21,952 nt of DNA from Candidatus Albibeggiatoa sp. nov. BB20 (GTDB taxonomy: Bacteria > Pseudomonadota > Gammaproteobacteria > Beggiatoales > Beggiatoaceae): assembly GCA_016744725.1 (NCBI GenBank), contig JADGDW010000068.1, positions 1 through 21,952 on the forward strand, written 5' to 3'. Below the pieces are notes generated by a model. That model worked only from the letters and a program-made list of their open reading frames with translations, ran no database searches and was not told the origin of the DNA. The position numbers were made by a program, and so were the translations under genes. This document shows, one piece after another, positions 8,790 to 17,814 of this stretch (position 1 is its first letter; every line of letters begins with the position of its first letter).

Positions 8790-8856
8790 AATTTTGCCAG
8801 AGCCTATGATCCTCTCTGTTTTCCTATCGTATTAAAATAGTAATATTCTTTAATAT

Positions 8857-8899
8857 TAGCGGCTTAAGTTATTAAAAATCTACAAAGCTTAAGCTGCTA
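8857..8899. terminator. Bidirectional hairpin between convergent genes
   Basis: Twelve-base arms TAGCGGCTTAAG (8857-8868) and CTTAAGCTGCTA (8888-8899) pair with a single G-U and a 19-base loop. The hairpin lies midway in the 148-bp gap between the converging radical SAM and NACHT genes, with T-rich sequence on the right. It is the strongest terminator candidate in the window. Confidence 0.7.
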
Positions 8900-8937
8900 T
8901 TTATTGAGTTATTCCTTTGTCGCTCAATTTTGTAAAT

Positions 8938-11592
8938 CTATCTTTTTTCTGGCGGGTCTTCAAATAAGATCATCGCGCGTTTGCCGACGACTTTTGCCAT
9001 GGTGTCGCGGTCAATGTCCAGTGCGGTACAGGTTTCGTACCATACAATATACTCTATCAACATATCCCCCATGAATGACTTTTGTAGAAAAGGATTAATT
9101 TTTTCAAATGATGATATTATGAACTTTCTTTTCTTCCCTTTTATTAAGCGTATACAATAAATTAAAATATCAGTTAACAAGAAAACAAGAAAATGATAAG
9201 AAGATATTGGTGTATTGATTATTTTTAACCAGTAATTATAGATAGATACGTTCTCAGGTTTGGTTTCCATCCTTACTCTTTTCTTTTGTGCTTCTAATAT
9301 TAAAATAGCTACCCATAAATATGGTTTATTTAGCCAATACAATAACTTGTTAAAGTTCATAATAATAAGTAACTTTTTTAATAACTGTTCTTGTTTGAGA
9401 ACACAGGTTTTTTGTAAATGAAAAATTAATATTTGCCCAAAAAAAGTTCGTGTATCTTGATATTTCAATATATCCATTTTAACCAAGCCTAATTTATTTT
9501 TTATTGCTTGAGCAATTTGATGTTCTTTTTCCATTGTTTTTGTTTGCATCATCCAATCAGCATAAGTTTTCGCTATCAAAAATTCCATAAAAGACTTATG
9601 CCCAAATTGAAACGCATTAGATTGAGTTACATCTTGTTCCAATAAAGCTGTGGTATGCACATCGGTGACAATGGAAGAAATAGTTTGCTGTCTTGACTCT
9701 TGTAATCGTTGTTGTAAACGTTTTTTCAGCACAATTCGATTCTCATCACCCTCAGCCAACTGACTCACTGCATCGGGCATCGCATCAACCAATAATGTCA
9801 CCGCTTTTTTCAACTGAAAATTATTAATCGTATTCGGCAAATCATGCACCGCCATATACACCGCAATTCCCTGCATAAAATAACCACGTTCCGCATTGGT
9901 CAAAATTACCCCACAATCCAACTCCTGCTTCACCCCATCACGCCGATAACTGTGCTTGATATACAAATCCATCACATACGCCGAATTAATCAACCCCTCA
10001 TACTCGCTCAACTTTTCCTTTTCCCACAAGGTGCTGGTGACATACAACATTGAAGGACGCTCAACCACTTCCCTAAACTTACTATCTTGCCGCACTAACG
10101 ATAACATGCCCTCACGTGTAGACGCTGGCACAGGCTGTAAACACACTTGTATTTGATCCAAACTAAATGGCTGCAAATAAACAGGCTCACTATAAATATT
10201 AAAGAAATTTGAACCATAAGTACGTAATGCTGCTCTCAATTCATCATCATCAAAAAAGAAATTCGGTCGCCCTGTAATCAAGGTCTTGGCTTGCTCATAA
10301 TTAGACAAATCCCACAACGGTTTAAAATATTGCCGTCGCATATCTTTATCACCAATCAAATCTAATTCATCAAAACCTTCAAAAATCAATAATAAACGCC
10401 CTGCAACCAACAATTTTAGCAACGCATCACGCGACACCTTGTACTGACCTGCAAATAAATCTAAAACCTGCTGTTTTGATAAAGTACGCAAAGTTTTACC
10501 ACGTAAACGAATTAAAATCGGAATACGCACTCGCTCACCTTGTCGATAACACAGCAATAATTTATAAGTCAACATATTGGATAAACTGGTTTTCCCCATG
10601 CCGTAATGCCCCAATACCGAAAGCTGACGCAAACTCGATTCATCTAACCATTGTTTAATATATGCCTCAATGTCCTGCTGACGTTCACCATCCTTTTCCA
10701 AGCTATAATCAGAAACGGTATACATATCCTGCAAACTTAAATCGGTAAATTTGAGCGGTTGAGTCACTTCTTGCTCGATTTGGCGTAAATAATCACTAAT
10801 ATCAATCAAACTGTCTAATAACTTTGATTCACTAATCTGTCTAAAACGGCGATTATCCAATTTTCTTGGCTTATCAAAATCCCCAGCTCGCACTACAATA
10901 ATCACGTCGGCATCGTCAGGAATAGTTTGTAAAAAGCTCTTAATTTCGTTATTTATCGGTAAATCCTGCCAACAAGCGACAATTAATATTTTTTCCTCAT
11001 CTTGCAATTTTCCACGCCAATACTTCCCATCTTCATGCCATTGCTCAAATTGATACTTACGTGGATAACGCAAACTCAACAATTCTCGTGCATGGTCTTT
11101 CCAAATAATTTGCACCGCTTCTGGCTCAGAACTAATCACATCAACATCATCTTGAACAGGATTATATTGTTCTAAACTTTCATCTTTAGTCAAAAATAAA
11201 TAACTGTCTTTCAATAAGTTAATTCTTTCACCTGATTGCTGTACTTCATAATGATGTTGTGATATTTGACCATGCCAGTTTTTATGAATTGAAACCAGTG
11301 TCCAACAAAATATGCCTAATATGGCTGCGCCAATAGCAAAAATTGCAAGTAGTGCAGTTTCTAACTCAAACGATGTACCGAGGAATTGATTGGCAATGTT
11401 GGGAAGGATATTGAAAGGAAATTGCTGTGTGAATACCGTAGTAATGATTAACAGACTTGAATTGCTTATAAAACCTAAAATTGCAAATGCAAATCGCTCA
11501 CGAGTATAAGCTTGAGATTTATACAAAAAATAGGCGGCAAAACCAATTGAAATAATAGTTGTAACTAAGAAAAAGAATGCTAGACCAGACAT
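8938..11592 (-). CDS. Membrane-anchored NACHT-domain STAND NTPase
   Basis: An 884-aa protein. Hydrophobic segments near residues 4-24, 35-55 and 80-100 predict an N-terminal membrane anchor. Residues 160-275 form a cytosolic alpha/beta region I do not recognise. A NACHT NTPase follows: Walker A GHYGMGKTS (328-336), Walker B LLLIFEGFDEL (400-410, with Glu405 where most have Asp), the LITGRPNFF sensor region (438-446), and the FQFGHKSFMEFL helical-domain end (661-672) common in NACHT proteins. The C-terminal ~180 residues would be the sensor region. STAND/NACHT proteins are regulatory switches; several bacterial ones defend against phage, so immunity is a reasonable but unproven role. GAGGT (plus-strand 11598-11602) is a good ribosome-binding site for the ATG at 11592. 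The gene is monocistronic. Its 9065-9560 segment is strikingly AT-rich. Confidence 0.87.
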   Translation of the reverse strand: MSGLAFFFLVTTIISIGFAAYFLYKSQAYTRERFAFAILGFISNSSLLIITTVFTQQFPFNILPNIANQFLGTSFELETALLAIFAIGAAILGIFCWTLVSIHKNWHGQISQHHYEVQQSGERINLLKDSYLFLTKDESLEQYNPVQDDVDVISSEPEAVQIIWKDHARELLSLRYPRKYQFEQWHEDGKYWRGKLQDEEKILIVACWQDLPINNEIKSFLQTIPDDADVIIVVRAGDFDKPRKLDNRRFRQISESKLLDSLIDISDYLRQIEQEVTQPLKFTDLSLQDMYTVSDYSLEKDGERQQDIEAYIKQWLDESSLRQLSVLGHYGMGKTSLSNMLTYKLLLCYRQGERVRIPILIRLRGKTLRTLSKQQVLDLFAGQYKVSRDALLKLLVAGRLLLIFEGFDELDLIGDKDMRRQYFKPLWDLSNYEQAKTLITGRPNFFFDDDELRAALRTYGSNFFNIYSEPVYLQPFSLDQIQVCLQPVPASTREGMLSLVRQDSKFREVVERPSMLYVTSTLWEKEKLSEYEGLINSAYVMDLYIKHSYRRDGVKQELDCGVILTNAERGYFMQGIAVYMAVHDLPNTINNFQLKKAVTLLVDAMPDAVSQLAEGDENRIVLKKRLQQRLQESRQQTISSIVTDVHTTALLEQDVTQSNAFQFGHKSFMEFLIAKTYADWMMQTKTMEKEHQIAQAIKNKLGLVKMDILKYQDTRTFFGQILIFHLQKTCVLKQEQLLKKLLIIMNFNKLLYWLNKPYLWVAILILEAQKKRVRMETKPENVSIYNYWLKIINTPISSYHFLVFLLTDILIYCIRLIKGKKRKFIISSFEKINPFLQKSFMGDMLIEYIVWYETCTALDIDRDTMAKVVGKRAMILFEDPPEKR

Positions 11593-12049
11593 GCGCTACC
11601 TCAGAATTACTTATCTTTTAAAATCGATTCAATAACAGTTTTTTGGGTCATTGGGATACTTTACGACTATTAAGGCGGGAGAACTAATCTATAAAATTTT
11701 GCCTAAATAAGCAAATGAAAAATAGCGATTTACTCAGTATTTAAGGCTTTATTTTGTATATGCTATAGTCGTTTTACTTTAAAGTGATACAGGACTGGCA
11801 GTCCTAATGCCTAAGATAGAATTGACTATATATGCTAAAACTCAGTGATTAAGTGCGGAATGTCGATTTTTACAAAGCACTCATGATATTTCAAAAATAG
11901 CCATCCTATATTTTATTCGTGATATTTACACATTTATAATTCTTAAATATTCATTCAAATTCAAATAACTACCCTCAATATTTATACGTAACTCAATTCA
12001 TATTGAACCTGAAATTAATCTGATAAAAGAGCTCAAATTAGTTCAATGA
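11593..12049. other. Gene-free region between the divergent NACHT and polA genes
   Basis: This 515-bp intergenic region (to 12107) contains the short MITE-like copy at 11764-11830 and the polA promoter at its right end. The rest is AT-rich with no convincing ORF or RNA gene. It must also hold the NACHT promoter on the minus strand, which I could not place. Confidence 0.5.
11764..11830. repeat. MITE-like inverted repeat element, short copy
   Basis: This 67-bp copy has the same ends as the element at 11-127: TATAGTC (11764-11770) and GACTATA (11824-11830). It carries one internal palindrome, AGGACTGGCAGTCCT (11791-11805), and the left arm GTTTTA(C/T)TTTAAAGTGATAC is nearly identical between copies. 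It is flanked on both sides by TATGC (11759-11763 and 11831-11835), which looks like a 5-bp target duplication. Alternatively, the TA at each end is the target. Confidence 0.7.
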
Positions 12050-12078
12050 TTGATATTGATTAAAAATCCGATTATAAA
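12050..12078 (+). promoter_or_regulatory. Sigma-70 type promoter for polA
   Basis: A -35 box TTGATA (12050-12055) and a -10 box TATAAA (12073-12078) each differ from consensus by one base and are separated by exactly 17 bp. Transcription would start near 12085, leaving a leader of about 23 bases before the polA ATG. Confidence 0.6.
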
Positions 12079-12107
12079 GAACAGATTCCTTTTTCCCAGA
12101 AACTATA

Positions 12108-14804
12108 ATGAATAATTCAAATACACTTTTTCTCGTTGATGGCTCATCGTATTTATTTCGTGCTTATCATGCGTTACCTCCTTTAGCCAATGCTGATGGC
12201 TTACCCACGGGTGCGGTTTTTGGCATGACCAGTATGTTGCGTAATTTGATTCGTGACTATCAGCCACAATACGTTGCAATTGTATTTGATACCAAAGCTA
12301 AAACGTTTCGTGATGAAATCTACCCCGAATATAAAGCCACGCGTCCGTCTGCTCCTGATGATTTAGTTCAACAAATTGACTATGCGTTTCAAGTGATTGA
12401 AGCAATGGGCTTTCCCATTATTAAAAAAGATGGCGTTGAAGCCGATGACGTGCTTGGGACATTAGCTCAGCAAGCAGAAAAACTAGGCATGGATACGATT
12501 GTATTTACAGGAGATAAAGATTTAGCTCAAATTGTGACCGATAAAATTCACCTTATTGATACCATGAAAAAAACCCGTTTAGATGTGCAAGGAGTGAAAG
12601 ACAAGTTTGGTGTCGCGCCCCGCCAAATCGTAGATTATTTAACTTTAGTTGGTGATAACGCAGATAATGTGAAAGGCGTGGATAAAGTAGGCCCTAAAAC
12701 TGCCGTGAAATGGATAAATCAGTATGGAAGCTTAGATCAGATTATCCAACAAGCACACATAATTAAAGGTAAAGTCGGCGAAAATCTGCGTGATGCGTTA
12801 CATTATTTGCCTCTCACTCGCCAAGTTGTCACCTTAAAAATGGATGTGGAACTAGAGCAAACACCTCAGCAATTACAGATGTGCCAAGCGGATACTGAAC
12901 AACTGATTCAATTATTTACTGAGCTTAATTTTAAACGCGAATGGTTACAAGAATTACAATCTGTTGAATTAGATATTTCAGAACCTGAACAGCTAGTTGA
13001 AATAGAAACAAATTATCAAACCGTTCTCACGCAAGACGAATTGGATTCATGGCTACAGCGTTTGCAACAAGCAGCATGTTTTGCATTTGATGTTGAAACT
13101 AACAGCTTGGATTATTTAACAGCTGAATTAATTGGCTTATCATTTAGTTTGCAATCTGGCGAAGCGGCTTACGTGCCTGTTGCTCATGATTATCTTGGTG
13201 CACCTGTTCAACTATCCCGCAATATGGTTTTGCAAAGTTTGAAACCGTTGCTTGAAAATCCAAATTTTAAAAAAATAGGCCAAAATCTCAAGTTTGATGC
13301 ACATATTTTAGCCAATTATGACATTGCTTTGAATGGAATTGCTCATGACACCATGCTGGAATCTTATGTGCTCAATAGTACAGAAAAGCATAACATGGAT
13401 AGTTTGGCGAAACAGCATTTAAGCATCAATACCACCAGTTTTGAAGATATTGCGGGGAAAGGTAAAAAACAACTGACTTTTAATCAAATTTCCTTAGAAC
13501 AAGCTGCGCCCTATGCGGCTGAAGATGCGGATATTACATGGCAATTACACGAAACATTATACCCTCAATTACAAGATGATTTACTCAAAGTCTATCATGA
13601 GATTGAAATGCTTTTATTGCCTATTTTGATGCGAATTGAACGCAATGGAGTCAAATTAGACAGCGATAAATTGCATTTGCATAGTTTGGAATTAGCCAGC
13701 GAATTACAGACATTAGAGCAACAAGCACATGATTTAGCCAAAACAGTGTTTAATTTGAATTCTCCCAAACAGTTACAGAAAATACTATTTGAAGATTTGA
13801 AACTGCCTGTACAGAAAAAAACTGCTAAAGGAGACCCGTCTACTTCTGTTGAAGTATTGGAAGTCTTAGCAAAAGAGTATGAATTACCCAAAATCGTTTT
13901 AGCTTATCGCAGCATGAGCAAATTAAAATCCACCTATACTGATGCCTTGCCCCAACAAATCAACCCAAATACGGGGCGCGTACATACTTCATATAATCAA
14001 GTGGTTACTGCAACAGGGCGTTTATCTTCCAGTTCACCTAATTTGCAAAATATTCCAATTCGGACAGCAGAAGGGCGACGGATTCGACAAGCTTTTATTC
14101 CACAACAAGGTTATCAGTTGATTGCAGCGGATTATTCTCAAATCGAATTGCGGATTATGGCGCATTTATCCCAAGATGAAAAATTACTGGATGCGTTTGC
14201 TAACGGTGAAGATATTCATAAAGCAACCGCTTCACAAGTATTTAATACGCCATTGGCAGAAGTGACTAAAGAGCAACGCCGTAATGCAAAAGCGGTGAAT
14301 TTTGGTTTGATTTATGGAATGCAGGCCTATGGTTTAGCTCAACAATTAGATATTGAACGTGGTGAAGCGCAGTCTTATATTGACGCTTATTTTGAGCAAT
14401 ATCCCAAAGTCAAAATGTATATGGAAACAACCCGTGATCTGGCAAAACAGCAGGGCTTTGTCGAAACAGTATTTGGACGACGTTTGTATATTCCTGATAT
14501 TAATTCACGTAATTATCAACGTAAACAATATGCTGAGCGCAGTGCGATTAATGCACCAATGCAAGGAACGGCTGCCGATATTATCAAATTGGCAATGATT
14601 GACGTGCAAAATTGGATTGATGTGCAACAGCTTGATATTCGGATGTTAATGCAAGTACACGATGAGTTGGTGTTTGAAGTTGCAGATCATTTAGTTGAGC
14701 AAGCACAAGTTGATATTCCGCAAAAAATGACGCAGGTAGCAAATTTAGACGTGCCATTATTGGTTGAAGCAGGTGTCGGTATGAATTGGGATGAGGCGCA
14801 TTGA
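12108..14804 (+). CDS. polA: DNA polymerase I
   Basis: This 898-aa three-domain repair polymerase fills gaps, removes RNA primers and proofreads. The N-terminal 5' nuclease shows FLVDGSSYLFRAYHA, the acidic EADDVLG and DKDLAQ, and GDNADNVKGVDKVGPKTA. The 3'-5' exonuclease has FDVETNSL (Asp328, Glu330), NLKFDAHIL and YAAEDADITWQL, so its metal ligands are kept and proofreading should work, unlike in Thermus-type enzymes. The polymerase has motif A DYSQIELRIMAHLS (Asp675), the O-helix RRNAKAVNFGLIYG (Lys728) and motif C QVHDELVFEV (Asp852). Residue numbers run 30 below E. coli, consistent with its 928 aa. No strong ribosome-binding site is visible. An antisense ORF at 14584-14964 is a shadow. 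Confidence 0.97.
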   Translation: MNNSNTLFLVDGSSYLFRAYHALPPLANADGLPTGAVFGMTSMLRNLIRDYQPQYVAIVFDTKAKTFRDEIYPEYKATRPSAPDDLVQQIDYAFQVIEAMGFPIIKKDGVEADDVLGTLAQQAEKLGMDTIVFTGDKDLAQIVTDKIHLIDTMKKTRLDVQGVKDKFGVAPRQIVDYLTLVGDNADNVKGVDKVGPKTAVKWINQYGSLDQIIQQAHIIKGKVGENLRDALHYLPLTRQVVTLKMDVELEQTPQQLQMCQADTEQLIQLFTELNFKREWLQELQSVELDISEPEQLVEIETNYQTVLTQDELDSWLQRLQQAACFAFDVETNSLDYLTAELIGLSFSLQSGEAAYVPVAHDYLGAPVQLSRNMVLQSLKPLLENPNFKKIGQNLKFDAHILANYDIALNGIAHDTMLESYVLNSTEKHNMDSLAKQHLSINTTSFEDIAGKGKKQLTFNQISLEQAAPYAAEDADITWQLHETLYPQLQDDLLKVYHEIEMLLLPILMRIERNGVKLDSDKLHLHSLELASELQTLEQQAHDLAKTVFNLNSPKQLQKILFEDLKLPVQKKTAKGDPSTSVEVLEVLAKEYELPKIVLAYRSMSKLKSTYTDALPQQINPNTGRVHTSYNQVVTATGRLSSSSPNLQNIPIRTAEGRRIRQAFIPQQGYQLIAADYSQIELRIMAHLSQDEKLLDAFANGEDIHKATASQVFNTPLAEVTKEQRRNAKAVNFGLIYGMQAYGLAQQLDIERGEAQSYIDAYFEQYPKVKMYMETTRDLAKQQGFVETVFGRRLYIPDINSRNYQRKQYAERSAINAPMQGTAADIIKLAMIDVQNWIDVQQLDIRMLMQVHDELVFEVADHLVEQAQVDIPQKMTQVANLDVPLLVEAGVGMNWDEAH

Positions 14805-15138
14805 TGTCTTGGTGAAAATGGCCTGATGTTTGACTAAAATTTGAATCTCTTATATTTTTAGAGTAAAGGGATTTCAGATAATGCACCGTTGTTTTTAAAT
14901 CAATTTTTGCACCATAATAAAAACGATGCACGGTAGTTGCTTTAATTTCCTTTGTTATATGCAATATAAAACAAGTGCTTATATTATTTTTATATAAATT
15001 TTATACGTTAAAAGCTTGCGATATGACAGATTTATGATTACACTTAAATAATAAGTTACTGTAAATCAGAGCTATTTATCCTAAAACTTATCAGAGTTTT
15101 TCGCTGATAAACTAAATTCCGGCATAGTGGTAAGACCT
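14805..15138. other. Gene-free stretch between polA and rppH
   Basis: About 330 bp of AT-rich sequence. The only structure I see is a 7-bp hairpin, TTATCAG (15088-15094) with CTGATAA (15104-15110), which would lie in the rppH leader. No terminator with a T-run follows polA, so some readthrough into rppH is possible. Confidence 0.45.
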
Positions 15139-15675
15139 ATGATTGATAACAAAGGCTACAGATTAAATGTGGGGATCATCCTGAGCAATCAGGAAGGAAA
15201 TGTGCTATGGGCTAAAAGACTTGGTCAAAACGCATGGCAATTTCCCCAAGGCGGCATCAAAGCCAATGAGACCCCTAAACAAGCATTGTTTCGCGAGCTT
15301 TACGAAGAAGTCGGCTTAACTGCAAAACAAGTTCAAGTACTAGGAGCTACCAAACGTTGGTTAAGCTATCGCCTACCTCAGAACCTCATTCGCTATCATC
15401 AAAAACCCTTGTGTATTGGACAAAAACAAATTTGGTATTTGTTACGTTTGACAGGGAAAGAGACTGATATTCGTTTTGATAAGAGTTATTCCCCCGAGTT
15501 TGAGCAATGGGAGTGGGTTAATTACTGGAAACCTCTTAAAGAGGTTGTACATTTTAAATATAAAGTCTATGAAGCTGCATTAAAAGAGCTAGAGCCTTTA
15601 TTGGAAAAACAGCGTACTGCAAAAACGATTATTCATCGTAAAGCAGCACCTGCAAAAATATACCAGCGTTTATAA
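15139..15675 (+). CDS. rppH: RNA pyrophosphohydrolase RppH
   Basis: A Nudix hydrolase that removes pyrophosphate from the 5' end of mRNAs and so triggers RNase E-dependent decay. The Nudix box starts at GGIKANE and contains RELYEEVGL, with metal ligands Glu53, Glu56 and Glu57 at the same numbers as in E. coli RppH. WQFPQGG, CIGQKQIWYLL, SPEFEQWEWVNYW and VVHFKYKVY also match. I start at the ATG at 15139 (MIDNKGYRLNVG, 178 aa) because RppH proteins begin MID.GYR. A GTG four codons upstream (15127) is in frame. GGTAAG just before supports the ATG. It converges with recJ. Confidence 0.95.
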   Translation: MIDNKGYRLNVGIILSNQEGNVLWAKRLGQNAWQFPQGGIKANETPKQALFRELYEEVGLTAKQVQVLGATKRWLSYRLPQNLIRYHQKPLCIGQKQIWYLLRLTGKETDIRFDKSYSPEFEQWEWVNYWKPLKEVVHFKYKVYEAALKELEPLLEKQRTAKTIIHRKAAPAKIYQRL

Positions 15676-15710
15676 TAAAAGATGTAATGCGTCAAAAAAT
15701 CTCTAATAGA

Positions 15711-15749
15711 TTAAACCTTTTAGCTCTGAATATGAGTTATGAGGTTTAA
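15711..15749. terminator. Possible hairpin between rppH and recJ
   Basis: TTAAACCT (15711-15718) and AGGTTTAA (15742-15749) pair over a 23-base loop in the 180-bp gap between the converging genes. On the minus strand a T-run follows about 13 bases later. It is a plausible shared terminator, but weak. Confidence 0.4.
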
Positions 15750-15855
15750 CTTTAGGACAAGTCAAAGCGTATTTAAGTATTGCCTCGCATGAAAAATGGG
15801 GCGTGCTGAATTGCTTCAAACGCGCGATGTTCCAGTCTGTCTGAAAATAACGGCT

Positions 15856-17595
15856 CTAATCTAAAACCTGCATATCATTGATAAGCAGTTGCACGCTTTT
15901 TTTACCACGAAACTGATTTACATCTAGCTTGTAAGCCAACTGAATTTTCTTTGCGCCTACCTGTTCCCAATCCTTGATATTTATACCTATTTTTGCAATA
16001 TTAAACGCAATGGCTTCTAACTCGACCGAACTATCAGCCACAGGCGTGACAATCATTTTTAAATGTTTATCTTTTAATAAAAACCATTGTTGTACATCAA
16101 ATTCCCCATCAAATAGCGGTTCTAAACAACCTTGTCCCCAAGGCACAATATGCCGTAATTGCTCTGCAAGTGTTAAACTGAAATCTTGGGCTTGCAATTC
16201 ACCATCGCTATAAATTTCCCCTAATAAATCATCTTCAGTTAAGAGTCGATGCACTTCTATATCAAACAAGTGACTGAATTTTTCATAATACTGAGACGGC
16301 ATACTTAAACCCGCTGCCATTGCATGACCACCAAACTTGCTTAATATATCAGGTTGTTGAGAGGCAATGCGTTCTAACACATCTTTGATATGAACTCCTC
16401 TTACAGAACGAGCTGAACCGCGTAACTCATCATTAATCGCACGGGTAAATACAATCGTAGGACGGTTAAACTTATCTTTAATCCGCGAAGCCAATAACCC
16501 AATCACGCCTTGATGCCAATGTTCCTCTAATAAACACAAGCCATAAGGTAAATCTTGTTGCGATAATTCTGCTAATTTCTCGGCTGCTTCCAGCTCCATT
16601 TCAGATTCAACATAGCGTCGTTCCTCATTGAAATGGCCTAAATTTTCCGCATATTGTTCGGCGGTTTCATCCTCTTCACATAATAAACAATTGATTCCAT
16701 AAGTCATGTCATCCATACGCCCAGCGGCATTGAGACGAGGTGCAATACGAAACCCTAAATCACTGGTGCTCATACGCGATTGATTACAAGCCGAGACTTT
16801 AGCTAAGGCACGAATACCTGCACTACATTGGTCAGCTCGAATCCGTCGCAAACCCTGTTCAACTAAAATCCGATTATTATTGTCCAACACCACCACATCA
16901 GCAATTGTTCCTAACGCAACTAAATCTAAAACGCTGGCCAAATTAAATTCAGGAATTTGATGATATTCAAACCAATGATGTTGACGTAAAAAGCTGCGCA
17001 ATGCTGACATGACATAAAAAATCACCCCAACACCTGCTAAATTTTTACTGGCAAACAAATCTTGGGCTTGATTGGGATTCACGATGGCATTGGCATTTGG
17101 CAGAGTGTCTGCGGGCACATGATGATCGGTAATTAACACTTTGATGCCGCATTGCTGGGCTGCTTCAACGCCGCGAAAACTGACAATACCATTGTCCACC
17201 GTCATCAATAAATCAGGTTGTTGCGGTTGAGCTAATTCGACAATTTCAGGACTCAAACCATAGCCATGTATTTCTCGATTCGGCACTAAGAAGCTGACGT
17301 TTTTTGCACCCATTGCTTGCAAAGACTTAATTGCTAAAGCACAACTGGTTGCCCCATCTGCATCATAATCAGCCACAATTAGGATTTTCTGTTGATGGTA
17401 AAGTGCTTCATACAATAAATTTACCGCATCTTGAATACCGTGCAACGAATGGTAGGGTAATAAATGCTTAAGAGAATAATCTAAATCTTGCGCTTGATAA
17501 ATCTTGCGATTGGCTAATACATGTTGAGTCATCGGGTGAAGATGGCCCGGTAATTGAGGTTGCCCAGTATGCGTATGGCGAATAATCCGTTTCAT
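15856..17595 (-). CDS. recJ: Single-stranded-DNA-specific 5'-3' exonuclease RecJ
   Basis: RecJ degrades single-stranded DNA from the 5' end in RecF-pathway recombination, mismatch repair and base-excision repair. It is a DHH-family phosphoesterase. Numbered from the start chosen here, the metal-binding motifs are DYDAD (76-80), DNGI (134-137) and DHH (157-159). Further on are VALGTIADVV, PRLNAAGRMDD, HWHQGVIGLLASR and the DHHA1 motif KFGGHAMAAGL. The C-terminal OB-fold with YKLDVNQFRGKKSVQL is present. From the ATG at 17595 the protein is 579 aa, matching the ~577 aa E. coli enzyme and its MK start. An ATG ten codons upstream (17625) has no ribosome-binding site. It is intact. Confidence 0.95.
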   Translation of the reverse strand: MKRIIRHTHTGQPQLPGHLHPMTQHVLANRKIYQAQDLDYSLKHLLPYHSLHGIQDAVNLLYEALYHQQKILIVADYDADGATSCALAIKSLQAMGAKNVSFLVPNREIHGYGLSPEIVELAQPQQPDLLMTVDNGIVSFRGVEAAQQCGIKVLITDHHVPADTLPNANAIVNPNQAQDLFASKNLAGVGVIFYVMSALRSFLRQHHWFEYHQIPEFNLASVLDLVALGTIADVVVLDNNNRILVEQGLRRIRADQCSAGIRALAKVSACNQSRMSTSDLGFRIAPRLNAAGRMDDMTYGINCLLCEEDETAEQYAENLGHFNEERRYVESEMELEAAEKLAELSQQDLPYGLCLLEEHWHQGVIGLLASRIKDKFNRPTIVFTRAINDELRGSARSVRGVHIKDVLERIASQQPDILSKFGGHAMAAGLSMPSQYYEKFSHLFDIEVHRLLTEDDLLGEIYSDGELQAQDFSLTLAEQLRHIVPWGQGCLEPLFDGEFDVQQWFLLKDKHLKMIVTPVADSSVELEAIAFNIAKIGINIKDWEQVGAKKIQLAYKLDVNQFRGKKSVQLLINDMQVLD

Positions 17596-17814
17596 TGTTT
17601 CACTTATAGTTCTAAATAAAAACATATTAATACAACTGAAAGCATATTTATTCGTTTTTTGTTTCTAAATTTTAAACTTAATTCTTAAAATCGCACATTA
17701 GTACTAAAAACTACAAAACAAAAGTTTGCAGAGTTTCTTCTTCCCCACAAGCAAATATCCATAGATTTTCATATCTTGATACAATATCACAAATTATGCT
17801 TTTTAGGACATGCA

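Noticed and set aside
14584..14964. Antisense 126-aa ORF at the 3' end of polA
   Set aside because: It mostly mirrors polA codons in reverse and ends in low-complexity intergenic sequence; no ribosome-binding site or domain is seen.
17596..17625. Longer recJ starting at the ATG at 17625
   Set aside because: No ribosome-binding site is present and the ten extra residues are absent from typical RecJ; 17595 is preferred.
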